64,000 nucleotides of DNA, taken from Solibacteraceae bacterium (GTDB lineage: Bacteria > Acidobacteriota > Terriglobia > Bryobacterales > Bryobacteraceae). The notes beneath the pieces are model-generated. The model made no database searches. It was given only the letters and a program-made list of their open reading frames with translations, and was not told the origin of the DNA. Positions 51,044-59,233 of the stretch are shown here, piece by piece. The translations under genes and the position numbers were made by a program. The DNA is taken from positions 119,597 through 183,596 of the forward strand of contig JAJPJX010000084.1 of the NCBI GenBank assembly GCA_021324015.1. Direction: 5' to 3'. Position 1 is the first letter of the stretch, and the number at the start of each line of letters is the position of its first letter.

Positions 51044-51824
51044 AGTGCCTCGCCAAAAGCAGCAAACAGAGAAGGGTAAGAGTGATTCCCCCAGCCGGAA
51101 AGGCGACCAGCCACCAGGCTGAGGAAAAGTAGTTCAGCCCGTCAGCCAGCATCCCTCCCCACGTCGGATTCGGGGCCGGAAGGCTCAGGCCGATAAAAGC
51201 CAGCCCGGTCTCCAGCGTCAGCACCTCGATGGCCGCGTAAGCTGTCAGGGTGAGCAGCGTGGAGCGGAGATTCGGGAGGACGTGCTGTCGGAGAATGGCG
51301 CCTGAAGGGAATCCGAAGGCTTCGGCCGCGCGGATGAAATCTTGACGCCGCAACCGCGCCGTCTCCGCACGGATCACCCGGGCAGCCGTCACCCAGTTAA
51401 TTGCGCCGATGGTGACAATCAGAGCCACCGCGCTCACGCCCACGATGGAGACGATTAGAACCACGAAGACGACGAAAGGTACGCTCCAGAAAAGGTCGAT
51501 CGCAAACCTTAGTGCGCGATCCGCCATGCCGCCGCGGTAGGCGGCCAACATGCCGAACGCGACTGCCAACAGGATATCAAGCACCGTGGCTCCGGCCGTG
51601 ACGAGAAGAGTGGACCGCGCGGCGTGAACAAGCCGCGACACGACGTCGCGACCCAACTCATCGCTTCCAGCCCAGTGATTCGAGGAAGGTGAGGTCAGAG
51701 CCTGACCAAGGTCAACCGACAGAGGGTCCGCCAGCGGGAGCCGGGGAGCCGATGAGGCAAGAAATGCCAGTGCCCCCAGGCAGAGGCAGGCGAACCACAG
51801 GCGTAGCGTGCGCCTTTCAGGCAT
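51006..51824 (-). CDS. DppC/OppC-type ABC permease
   Basis: A 272-residue integral membrane protein. It begins with a membrane span (LRLWFACLCLGALAFLAS), then the phrase HWAGSDELGRDVVSRLVHAARSTLL typical of DppC-type permeases, further spans (IDLFWSVPFVVFVVLIVSI, ALIVTIGAINWVTAARVI) and the coupling-helix region FIRAAEAFGFPSGAILRQHVLPN. A final span ends near 265. It pairs with the adjacent DppB-type protein to form the channel for peptides or peptide-like substrates. It overlaps the DppB-type gene by eight bases. Confidence 0.9.
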   Translation of the reverse strand: MPERRTLRLWFACLCLGALAFLASSAPRLPLADPLSVDLGQALTSPSSNHWAGSDELGRDVVSRLVHAARSTLLVTAGATVLDILLAVAFGMLAAYRGGMADRALRFAIDLFWSVPFVVFVVLIVSIVGVSAVALIVTIGAINWVTAARVIRAETARLRRQDFIRAAEAFGFPSGAILRQHVLPNLRSTLLTLTAYAAIEVLTLETGLAFIGLSLPAPNPTWGGMLADGLNYFSSAWWLVAFPAGGITLTLLCLLLLARHFEDATHSRRATF

Positions 51825-52743
51825 GCGCCTCCCGAAGGCGAGGATTTAGAAAGCGCAGCGCCGCTTCGAGCGTCACCGAAATGGCCGTGATACTGACGGC
51901 AAATACAATGCACAAGCCCACCAAAAGAGCGATGTCCTTGTTCCGGATGGCGTCATACGTTAGCCCACCCAGTCCCGAAATTCCGAAGACCACCTCGACG
52001 AAAAACGTGCCGGTGACGAAGAAAGCCAAGCCGTTAGCTAGGGCCGCCAAGGCCGTAGTCAGCGCGTTTGGCAGAACCTCAGAAAGTAGTATCCTGCGCT
52101 CGGAAAAACCCATGGCGCGCGCACGGAGGACATAGGGCGAGTTGAACGCCTGTTCCATTTGCTGATGAAACAAGCGCAGCACGATAGCAGTCGGGTAGGC
52201 GGCCAAGACTAGCGCGGGAAGAGCCCAGGAACGTAACTGCGAAGGCTCGAAGATGGCCGGGACCCAATTCAGCCAACCCGCGAAGATGGCGAGTACGACG
52301 ACCGCGAGTACATACGGGGGTGCGACCGCCGCCCCAGCCCAGAACCGCTCGAAGACTCGAAGGCCCGACCGTGTTCCCAACAACCTAAGGAGGATGGGAA
52401 GCACAAAGGAAAAAACCAGCACGCTCGCCACAGCGGCAGCGATCAAGCCGGCAGTCTGAGGTGCGCGCTCGAGGATCAGATCCTGTACGGGACGCCGCTG
52501 CACAAGCGATTCTCCAAAATCCAGCTCTGCCGTGCGTCTGAGGAATGCCACATATCGCCTGTAGAGCGGCTCATCAAGACCGGCCCGGAGGCGAAACTCC
52601 GCCAGTGCTTCTGGCGTGGCGCGCTGGCCCAGCACCAAGCGCGCCGGGTCCCCCGGAAGCGCGTACACGCACAGAAAGGCAATGCTGACAATGACCCACA
52701 CCGCCGCTATCAGGAAGGCTGCTCTAGTGCACAAGGCTCGCAC
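51817..52743 (-). CDS. DppB/OppB-type ABC permease
   Basis: A 308-residue membrane protein. N-terminal span (AAFLIAAVWVIVSIAFLCVYALPGDPARLVLG), the typical DppB phrase LGQRATPEALAEFRLRAGLDEPLYRRYVAFL, six spans in all and the coupling segment YVLRARAMGFSERRILLSEVLPNAL. It ends within the DppC-type gene start. The pair is shaped like a peptide or nickel importer, but microcin C-type exporters and self-immunity importers are built from the same parts, so transport direction is not decided by sequence. It lies 10 bases after the binding lipoprotein gene. Confidence 0.9.
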   Translation of the reverse strand: MRALCTRAAFLIAAVWVIVSIAFLCVYALPGDPARLVLGQRATPEALAEFRLRAGLDEPLYRRYVAFLRRTAELDFGESLVQRRPVQDLILERAPQTAGLIAAAVASVLVFSFVLPILLRLLGTRSGLRVFERFWAGAAVAPPYVLAVVVLAIFAGWLNWVPAIFEPSQLRSWALPALVLAAYPTAIVLRLFHQQMEQAFNSPYVLRARAMGFSERRILLSEVLPNALTTALAALANGLAFFVTGTFFVEVVFGISGLGGLTYDAIRNKDIALLVGLCIVFAVSITAISVTLEAALRFLNPRLREAHA

Positions 52744-52753
52744 AGGAATTCCC

Positions 52754-54346
52754 TCACTCGAATCCCGGAACGCCAGAGGGAATCACCGAGTAAGCTGGCC
52801 GCGCCTTGCCTCTGAATAGCTGCTTCACGAGCAGATCGCGGTTGATCGCTTCATCTACCCGGCGCCGAAGGCCCAGATCATTGCCCCACGGACCCTTTTG
52901 CATATTGAACGCCAAGAATTTTAGATTGTTGAGTTTGACTTCGTGAAGCTGATACTCGTGCCACGCCGGCTTGACACGCCCGTCCAGTTCGAATACGTCG
53001 CTGAAGAGGGCCAGAGGCACATTCAAAACATCGAGTTCACCCTGGCGGAAACCAGTCAGCGCTGTGTTAGCATCCTTGATGATTCGCAAGGTGAGTGTCT
53101 TCGGGTAAGGAAGGCGACGCCCGGTCTCGTCCGCCGCCCAATACTCGGGATTGGCCACAAACCGCGCCGTGACACCGTCCCAGGATTGCAGGATGAACGG
53201 TCCAGTGCCCACTGAGCCGCGGCTCAAATCGTAGTTCGATGGTAAGCCCTTGGGCAGTACGTAGGCCGCTGGCGCGAGCAGCCACTCAAGGATCGTAGGG
53301 AAAGGCCTGTCGAGGACAATCTGGAATGTGTACTTATCTCTCGCTCGGAATCCGGGGATATCGGTGCTCTTTCCTGCTTTGAATTCCTGAGCGCCCTGTA
53401 CGTGGTCAAAGATGTAAGTGTAAGGGGAGTTCGATTTCAACATACGCTCAAAGCTCGACTTGACATCGATGGAGGTCACTTCGCGCTCAGCGGCCGTCTT
53501 GAAAAAGGGTGCCGTATGAAACCGCACACCAGCCCGCAGCCTGAAAGTCAGCGAGTCCATCTTTGGCGAGAACTGCCACTCGGTGGCAAGAGCCGGAACG
53601 ATTTTTGAGTTCGCATCCAGCGCAATCAAGCCCTCATAGGACTGGGTCACGATGTGTTTGCTCGCCAGGTCATAAGCGAGCGCGGGATCCAACGTCTGCA
53701 CCTCCACGTCGCTGGAAGCCCGGATGCTCTCCATGTCCACGCGGCGGTAATCGTAGTACTGATAAGCATTACTCCGAAAACCCGCTGCACGAGGTTGAAG
53801 CAGAAAAATCTCGGTATTGGAATATAGCGGAATCCAGGGTACCTCGTGATCGAGCAGTGTTACCGCCTCCCTGAAATAGCGGACCTTGTCTGCCTCAGTT
53901 GGGGCCAGGAGCCCGGCGAGGTAAAGGCCATCATACTCGGCGCTTGAGTATTTGGCAGATCGGTAGCCCGCCTTGGAATAGAAGTCCGTCAGGTATCCCT
54001 CGGGATCGTTATAATCCAGGTACCAAAGATTCAGCGTAGCTTCAAAGTCCCCCTTGGACAGTCGCTCGTTGTAAAGTGTATTGGACACCGGGTCAAGGCG
54101 CACCGAGATTCCCTTCTGGCGGAACTCCGATTGGAGCAACTGGGCTACGGCGCTTTTCTCCGTCGGTTGCTCCTCGGCATTGTAAAGGATTGCGAGGCTC
54201 GGTCCTTGCGTAAGAGCCGCAGGGCGCGAACAGGAAATCGAAAACAACAGCAACACTGTTGTGAAGGTTACGGCGAGTGGGGCCTTTGGGGCTGACAAGT
54301 TGTGGCGTCGGACGCTCAATGTGGGGTCTCCTTTTCTTTCGGGCAT
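52754..54346 (-). CDS. Circularly permuted SBP_bac_5-type binding lipoprotein
   Basis: A 530-residue lipoprotein with signal peptide and lipobox (VLLLFSISCS, Cys39). The order of parts is unusual. Residues about 48-203 (LAILYNAEEQPTEKSAVAQLL, VPWIPLYSNTEIF) are the sublobe that normally ends the family. The usual start follows at 210-530: VQTLDPALAYDLASKHIVTQ, VPALATEWQFSP, FRLRAGVRFHTAPF, DVKSSFERML, VGTGPFILQSWDG, ANPEYWAAD, TALTGFRQGELDV, FLAFNMQKGPW and ending IPSGVPGFE, where the family normally continues toward the C-lobe. Reading is open across both joints. It should bind a peptide-like ligand for the neighbouring permeases. Confidence 0.85.
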   Translation of the reverse strand: MPERKGDPTLSVRRHNLSAPKAPLAVTFTTVLLLFSISCSRPAALTQGPSLAILYNAEEQPTEKSAVAQLLQSEFRQKGISVRLDPVSNTLYNERLSKGDFEATLNLWYLDYNDPEGYLTDFYSKAGYRSAKYSSAEYDGLYLAGLLAPTEADKVRYFREAVTLLDHEVPWIPLYSNTEIFLLQPRAAGFRSNAYQYYDYRRVDMESIRASSDVEVQTLDPALAYDLASKHIVTQSYEGLIALDANSKIVPALATEWQFSPKMDSLTFRLRAGVRFHTAPFFKTAAEREVTSIDVKSSFERMLKSNSPYTYIFDHVQGAQEFKAGKSTDIPGFRARDKYTFQIVLDRPFPTILEWLLAPAAYVLPKGLPSNYDLSRGSVGTGPFILQSWDGVTARFVANPEYWAADETGRRLPYPKTLTLRIIKDANTALTGFRQGELDVLNVPLALFSDVFELDGRVKPAWHEYQLHEVKLNNLKFLAFNMQKGPWGNDLGLRRRVDEAINRDLLVKQLFRGKARPAYSVIPSGVPGFE

Positions 54347-55617
54347 AATCGCGGTTGGGCCGTCAGTGTCTGGCCATTTAAGAAAGCGTTCTCAGCAACC
54401 ACCCAACCGCCGAAGCAGCTCTGCCAACACGACCTGCCAGAGCATTCATGGTGTGCGCGTGAGTTGACGATCTGGTGGAAATGATTGCCGACTCCAATCG
54501 CCTTCCTGTAAAGCGAAACGATTGACTCCTCTTGTATGTAACCGACTGCATAGGCCTGAGGTTGTGGCGCCTGCAAGAAATGCAGGTGCGCCAGATAAGC
54601 GCCGTCATAAGTGATTCGTGCCAAGCGGGAGGCCTGCTCGGGCAGCACGAGGCAGGCGTAAACAATGGAATTGCCCTCCACTTCTTTTCTTGCAAAGCAA
54701 GCGCCTTGGTGGTTCTCTTCCAGGTCTGCCCATTCGAACAGGCTCGAGCCGACGGCTTCTGATAGGTACAGGCCGGGAAGGGTCACGGTGATCTCCACGC
54801 CTGCGCCGGCGAGCTCTCCCTTAAGAAGCCGCTTGAGGTTCGCGAGAAAGGCGACAACAAACTCTGCCTCAAGTGGTTGTGTGGTGACAAAAGGCGGCGG
54901 CTGGATAGGGAAGACATGGAAGCAGCGCAGTGAAGGAGAAGCGTTTCGGAGCAGTTCCAGTATTCCTTCAGGATTGTCCTGCCGCAGGATTGAGGTGACG
55001 GAGATCCTAACACCCGAGAGGCGGGCATGCGCCTCGCAAGCTGCCGCAAAGGCCAGATCGAAAGTACCTGTCTGACCACGAATTCGGTCGTGCTGTGAAG
55101 GAAAGCCGGAATCAATTGATATGTCCAGAAAGTCCAAGCAGTGATTCCTGGCTGCGTCCTGAAGCCCATCCCAATGACGATTCAGAAGCCGACCGTTCGT
55201 CACCACGCCGACTGTGAAAGACCGATGCTCCAGCGAACCGCAATGTCTCAGCAGCGCAAAAACTCGCCTTGCGTTCAGAAATGGCTCTTTGCCAGCTAGT
55301 ACCATGGTCTGTAAGTCTAGATGCGTGTCCGCCTCGTCAATCGCCCGGGTGAGCACCTTCTCGGACACCAGACCCAGCCTAGTATCGATGGCCGGGTTAT
55401 AGTAGCACATGTCGGAACAAGAAAGGTCACAAGCACCGGTAGTGTCGATCGTGAGGTAGGACAGCTGCAGACGCTCTGACGCGATCTTGTAGTAATCGGC
55501 GAACGAGATCTCACCCGCGGCCAACCCAAGCCAGGAGCGCAGTACGTACGCCTCCGGTTGGCGTTGGATCGCCAACGTTAGACCTTCCAGCAGACCACTC
55601 TGTGTTCCTACCTGCAT
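54316..55617 (-). CDS. Radical-SAM enzyme with CX3CX3C motif
   Basis: A 433-residue protein. The cluster motif GACDLSCSDMCYYNP has Cys63, Cys67 and Cys71, so CX3CX3C instead of the canonical CX3CX2C. GKEPF near 109 replaces the usual GGEP, and GVVTNGRLL and LDISIDSGFPSQHD follow the barrel order. Extra Cys residues near 313 (GACFARKE) and near 395-407 (HECSGRSCWQSC) could bind auxiliary clusters, as in SPASM-like peptide-modifying enzymes. The gene lies 30 bases after the candidate precursor and overlaps the binding-protein gene by 31 bases. Substrate likely a peptide. Confidence 0.8.
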   Translation of the reverse strand: MQVGTQSGLLEGLTLAIQRQPEAYVLRSWLGLAAGEISFADYYKIASERLQLSYLTIDTTGACDLSCSDMCYYNPAIDTRLGLVSEKVLTRAIDEADTHLDLQTMVLAGKEPFLNARRVFALLRHCGSLEHRSFTVGVVTNGRLLNRHWDGLQDAARNHCLDFLDISIDSGFPSQHDRIRGQTGTFDLAFAAACEAHARLSGVRISVTSILRQDNPEGILELLRNASPSLRCFHVFPIQPPPFVTTQPLEAEFVVAFLANLKRLLKGELAGAGVEITVTLPGLYLSEAVGSSLFEWADLEENHQGACFARKEVEGNSIVYACLVLPEQASRLARITYDGAYLAHLHFLQAPQPQAYAVGYIQEESIVSLYRKAIGVGNHFHQIVNSRAHHECSGRSCWQSCFGGWVVAENAFLNGQTLTAQPRLCPKEKETPH

Positions 55618-55647
55618 GGCGAAAATACTGCCCTCGGATCCTGGCTG

Positions 55648-55875
55648 TCACGGCGTAGAACGAGACTTCGACCCGTCTCGCCAGTCTGGGTCACCCCCAT
55701 CAAGCTTCTCGAAATAGTCCTCGCACCGCAGGCTAAATGGGGGATCTGCACCTGGCACGTGGCACGGCTGCGAGTAGCCAGATTTGGTCACCCACACTGG
55801 CGGCGTGTCGCTGGCTCCCCTCCGTTTGACTGGAGCCATCAAAAACACACCGCCTCTGGAACCAAAGCCACCCAT
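55648..55875 (-). CDS. Candidate ribosomal precursor peptide
   Basis: A 75-residue ORF with a strong GGGGAGG ribosome binding site six bases before ATG, 43 bases after the transporter ATPase and 30 before the radical-SAM gene. The sequence begins MGGFGSRGGVFLMAPVKRRG, then TPPVWVTKSGYSQPC, HVPGADPPFSLRCEDYFE, ending LDGGDPDWRDGSKSRSTP. Short size, no similarity recognised, Gly/Ser/Tyr/Cys/Trp content and location are typical of radical-SAM-modified precursor peptides. It could also be a small unrelated protein. The modified residue is unknown. Confidence 0.55.
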   Translation of the reverse strand: MGGFGSRGGVFLMAPVKRRGASDTPPVWVTKSGYSQPCHVPGADPPFSLRCEDYFEKLDGGDPDWRDGSKSRSTP

Positions 55876-55918
55876 GGCTACCTCCCCACAACGCCTCCGA
55901 CAACCTGTACCGCGGCAA

Positions 55919-57097
55919 TCATCGGGAAGCCTCGCTTTCTTGATCTCCCCATATCACATTACGCGCTGGAGGCGAGGAGGGGTCCACTCCTTGTTTTTCG
56001 CCGTCTTTGACCTCCACTAGACCGGCCTCTCCTAATGCGCCGTAATGAACACACGCCACTTCGTGAGTTGTTCCGTTGACTGCAATGAGGGGCGGGTCGG
56101 TCGTACGACAGCGATCGACGGCCTCTGGACAGCGGCCTAGGAAACGGCAAGAGCCATGCGGAAGACGGAGTTGGCTGGGAGGCTCTCCTTCCAGCACTTG
56201 CAGTTTCTCTCTGTGATGAGGGTCCGGCACCGGCACTGCCCGGAGGAGGGCTTTCGTGTAAGGATGGAGTGGCGAATCGTAGAGCTCCGTGGCCGCCGCT
56301 ACTTCCACGATGCGGCCGAGATACATAACGGCGATGCGGTCACACATCCGAGCGATGAGCCCCAAATCATGCGATACCAACAGGATGGCCATGCCGTACC
56401 GCTGGCGGAGCTCGAGCAGAAGGTCCATGATCTGGGCTTGAATCGTTACGTCCAACGCTGCTGTTGGCTCATCGGCGATCAAGAGTTTGGACCGGCAGGA
56501 AAGCGCCATGGCGATCATCACTCGTTGGCACAGACCACCACTAAGCTCGTGAGGATAGGCCTCCAACACCCGCTCGGGGTCAGGGACGCCGACTTCGCGG
56601 AGCCAATGGGCGGACTGTTCTCGCGCTTGGTGAGGCGAGATCGCGTGGTGCAGTCGGAGCACAGCGCTCAACTGGGATCCTATCGTCCTGACAGGATTGA
56701 GGCTTAGCTGGGGATTCTGGAAGATCATAGCCATTTCCCGGCCTCGAACCTTCCGGACGTCCGCTTCGCTCAAGTGAAGCAGATCCCGGCCCTCCCAAAG
56801 GATTTGCCCCCCAGCGATCCGGCCAGGCGGCTGGATTAAACGCAAAAGGGCCAACGAGAAGACAGTCTTGCCGCTCCCTGACTCACCGACGAGGCCAAGG
56901 ATTTCGCCGTCGTGAAGTTGGACGTTGACCCCATCCACGGCGCGGAGCACACAATTGGCTCTGGCGCCGGTGGCGTCCTTCGATCCTTTGGAGGCCCCAA
57001 CACCGCCAGCAACGCAAAACTCCGCTCTAAGCTCCCGGACCTCCAGCAGCGGAAGCTGCGGCGAAGTAGCTGAGTTTTGGTCGTCCAATATTTTCAA
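55919..57097 (-). CDS. Peptide-type ABC transporter ATPase, DppD/OppD-like
   Basis: A 392-residue protein with a probable TTG start at 57097 behind GTAAGGT. Walker A GESGSGKT 71-78, the Q-loop phrase FQNPQLSLNP, signature LSGGLCQR 185-192, Walker B LLIADEP 205-211 and switch His 243 are all present. The C-terminus carries the Cys-rich extension usual for Dpp/Opp ATPases (CRFLGRCPEAVDRC). An insertion of about 20 Gly/Ser residues lies near 30-47. Only this ATPase is present; the usual partner DppF-type ATPase is missing, so it may function as homodimer or use another partner. Confidence 0.9.
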   Translation of the reverse strand: MKILDDQNSATSPQLPLLEVRELRAEFCVAGGVGASKGSKDATGARANCVLRAVDGVNVQLHDGEILGLVGESGSGKTVFSLALLRLIQPPGRIAGGQILWEGRDLLHLSEADVRKVRGREMAMIFQNPQLSLNPVRTIGSQLSAVLRLHHAISPHQAREQSAHWLREVGVPDPERVLEAYPHELSGGLCQRVMIAMALSCRSKLLIADEPTAALDVTIQAQIMDLLLELRQRYGMAILLVSHDLGLIARMCDRIAVMYLGRIVEVAAATELYDSPLHPYTKALLRAVPVPDPHHREKLQVLEGEPPSQLRLPHGSCRFLGRCPEAVDRCRTTDPPLIAVNGTTHEVACVHYGALGEAGLVEVKDGEKQGVDPSSPPARNVIWGDQESEASR

Positions 57098-57174
57098 TAC
57101 CTTACGGCGCTAGCACGACACCCCGAGGTCCTCCTTCACTCAAGAAGTCTACCCTACTCGTGGCCCTGGGCTTT

Positions 57175-57191
57175 TTTTAGCCGGTTTTCGT
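57175..57191 (+). repeat. Dispersed 17-mer, copy B
   Basis: TTTTAGCCGGTTTTCGT, between the divergent transporter and kinase operons. Differs from the consensus at the fifth position, where A replaces C. It is followed by a short palindrome-like CGCCGGC. Confidence 0.4.
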
Positions 57192-57402
57192 CGCCGGCAG
57201 CAGAGGTAGTCTGATCGTCCATACCGTGCGGTGTCGCCGCTACGCCAGAGCTTCTGATCAGGGTTTACGGCCGGACCAAGTGCCCTTTTTCTGTCGCAAA
57301 TCGCCAAATCGTGGCGAAGCTCGGGCTGGCCTACACATCGGCTCAGAGTTGGGCTAGAAGCACCCTTCCCCGCGAGTCTGGTCCGCCACGCTCCCAATGA
57401 AT

Positions 57403-57419
57403 TTTTCGCCGATTTTCGT
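57403..57419 (+). repeat. Dispersed 17-mer, copy C
   Basis: TTTTCGCCGATTTTCGT, 160 bp before the kinase-like gene. One difference from copy D beside the integrase gene. The kinase/radical-SAM/GreA segment lies between C and D. Confidence 0.4.
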
Positions 57420-57578
57420 CCGCCTAAATGGACAACGCAAAATGACGACCAGACACCATTGGTCGGTCGATGATTTAGCCCCACGGCAAGCCGTGTCATC
57501 CTCGCGAACGGGCAACTGGTCGAGGGGCGAAATCCGGCGAAATCGCCCGCGAGTCTCGCCGCTCGGCACAATGGGTTC

Positions 57579-58151
57579 GTGGCATTACAGCCGTTCATTT
57601 GCATCGAAGGCCTCGACGGTGTAGGCAAGACAACCATCGCCAGAACCCTCGCGGAGAGAATCGGCGGAGTGTACTACAAGACGCCGCCGCCGCCCTACGA
57701 TTCCATCAGGCAGACTATCGACCTTCGCGCGGACCCACGAACGAGATTCTGTTTTTATCTGAGTGCTGTAGGCTACGCCTCCCACCAGATCGGGCAGCTT
57801 CTTATGACCCAGCCCGTCGTCTGTGATAGATACATTTACTCTACGATTGCATATCACTCCGCCATGGATGCGACGCTCAGATCGATGGTCCAGGCCGAGC
57901 ACTACTTGCAGGCTGACTGCCCGATTCTGCTTGCTGCTGATGAAAACGAGCGCATGCGGCGAGTGTGCGCTCGCCCGCGAAACTCTCACGACGGACACTT
58001 AGAAACTGACTCAGTGTTCCTGATGAACGTGTACCGGGAATTCCGTCGCTTCAACCTCGAACTCGTTGACACAACAGGCCTGGACATCGAGGCAGTCGTT
58101 GAAGGAGTGCTGGTGCGAGTTATGGCTAAACTGCGAGGCAAATCGGCATGA
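57579..58151 (+). CDS. Thymidylate-kinase-like P-loop kinase
   Basis: A 190-residue protein with a GTG start. P-loop EGLDGVGKTT at residues 9-18, the DRY-type motif CDRYIYSTIAYHS near 85 that in thymidylate kinases contacts the nucleotide sugar and base, and a LID-like RPRNSHDGHLETDS near 133. Length is close to the usual 200-210. The chromosome would already encode a housekeeping Tmk, so this may act on a different nucleotide or nucleoside-like substrate. Its stop overlaps the start of the radical-SAM gene (ATGA), so they are translationally coupled. Confidence 0.8.
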   Translation: MALQPFICIEGLDGVGKTTIARTLAERIGGVYYKTPPPPYDSIRQTIDLRADPRTRFCFYLSAVGYASHQIGQLLMTQPVVCDRYIYSTIAYHSAMDATLRSMVQAEHYLQADCPILLAADENERMRRVCARPRNSHDGHLETDSVFLMNVYREFRRFNLELVDTTGLDIEAVVEGVLVRVMAKLRGKSA

Positions 58152-59233
58152 ATGACATACCGCCCAGGCGCCGGTCGATGACCTATGACGATGCCTTGAC
58201 AGTCGCTCGCGTTTGGCGCGATGCCGGCGGCTCGCCGAACATTGAATTGGGTGCGCTCGAACCCCTCTTGTGGAAAGATGGTAGCCTTGGGCCTGCCGAT
58301 CTGGTTGCCGGCTTGGTTCGGTCCGGGATGATCGTCAGCATGACCACTAACGGAAGTTGTCTCGCCGCGAACGCCCGCGCGCTGAAAGCGGCCGGTCTCA
58401 GTCTGCTGAGAATCAGCTGGCATACTACCGACCCATTGACTTATCGCGAAATCTCGGGCCACGGCGACTACCGCGATTTCTGGACGGGAATCTGCACGGC
58501 AGTAAATGTGGGCCTGAAGATCTCATTCAACCGCACTTTGCTCCGCGGCTGTTGCCACGATCTGCCAGAGCAGCTCAACTTCGTCAGTAGTCACAATTCA
58601 AGGCTGAAGTTGCACGATCTGATGTGGACGCCAGAGATCTCGTCGGTTTACGGTGATCTATACCAGGATTGGCGGCCGGTAGTCCGCGAATTCGTCCTAC
58701 CTAGAACCCGGCGCGTCGAGCGGATTGGGCACGCGATTGGCAGGCGGCGGATTCGGTTCCATCTGCATGGCGGCGGCCACGTTGAGGTCAAGATTGGTGA
58801 TGCCGTGAATAGGAACGGAAACCCTTGCCGCGATTGTCAGCACCGTGGGGTTTGCCTGGAGGAATTCGGGGATTACCTGCGGGTGGAGCCTGAACTGAAC
58901 GGATATTTTTGCTACCTGAGGAGGGATATGCGATTCAGTTGGAGAGAAATCATCGATGCCGGCCCCTGTGCATCAGCGAATCTGAAACGGCTGTTGCATA
59001 GTCTGACGGATGGTCGGACGGATGCTCTGCTTCGGGGTGGCGCGCTGAGATATATCTTAGTGCCGTTTTGCAACTACAACTGCTTCGTGCCCGGCACATC
59101 TATATCCTGGTGCCACAAGACGTCTGGTGACTTTACATTTCCAGGCCGTCCACGACGAACCGATTCACACCAACATCTCATTGTCCTGAACCAGGAAAGG
59201 TCAAGATCCGATGAACAGCCTCACTATAGATAA
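58148..59233 (+). CDS. Radical-SAM protein with apparent circular permutation
   Basis: A 361-residue protein that begins in the middle of the usual fold: MTYDDALTVARVWRDAGG, GALEPLLWKDG (GGEP-like, residues about 34-45), SMTTNGSCL and LLRISWHTTDPLTYREISGHGD. Then comes an auxiliary-cluster-like segment CRDCQHRGVC at 227-236 plus Cys255. The cluster-binding strand that should be N-terminal lies at the C-terminus: LRYILVPFCNYNC with Cys308, Cys312, then a nine-residue loop and WCHKTSGDF with Cys322, so CX3CX9C instead of CX3CX2C. After GRPRR it would join the N-terminal PRRRSMTYDD. Translation overlaps with the neighbouring genes. Likely partner of the kinase. Confidence 0.7.
   Translation: MNDIPPRRRSMTYDDALTVARVWRDAGGSPNIELGALEPLLWKDGSLGPADLVAGLVRSGMIVSMTTNGSCLAANARALKAAGLSLLRISWHTTDPLTYREISGHGDYRDFWTGICTAVNVGLKISFNRTLLRGCCHDLPEQLNFVSSHNSRLKLHDLMWTPEISSVYGDLYQDWRPVVREFVLPRTRRVERIGHAIGRRRIRFHLHGGGHVEVKIGDAVNRNGNPCRDCQHRGVCLEEFGDYLRVEPELNGYFCYLRRDMRFSWREIIDAGPCASANLKRLLHSLTDGRTDALLRGGALRYILVPFCNYNCFVPGTSISWCHKTSGDFTFPGRPRRTDSHQHLIVLNQERSRSDEQPHYR

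Larger units (their letters stand above)
57098..57578. other. Divergent intergenic region with two 17-mer copies
   Basis: 481 bp between the leftward transporter ATPase and the rightward kinase-like gene. No convincing protein is found on either strand; a 162-residue leftward frame lacks protein character. The 17-mer repeat occurs at 57175-57191 and 57403-57419. Both operons probably use promoters here, but none is clear by eye. Confidence 0.5.

Noticed and set aside
52754..54346. Lipoprotein gene as two frameshifted or fragmentary genes
   Set aside because: One continuous frame covers both parts, with signal peptide at the front and no internal ribosome binding site noted at the joint.
57149..57637. 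Leftward 162-residue frame in the intergenic region
   Set aside because: No ribosome binding site, no protein-like pattern, and it overlaps the kinase start.
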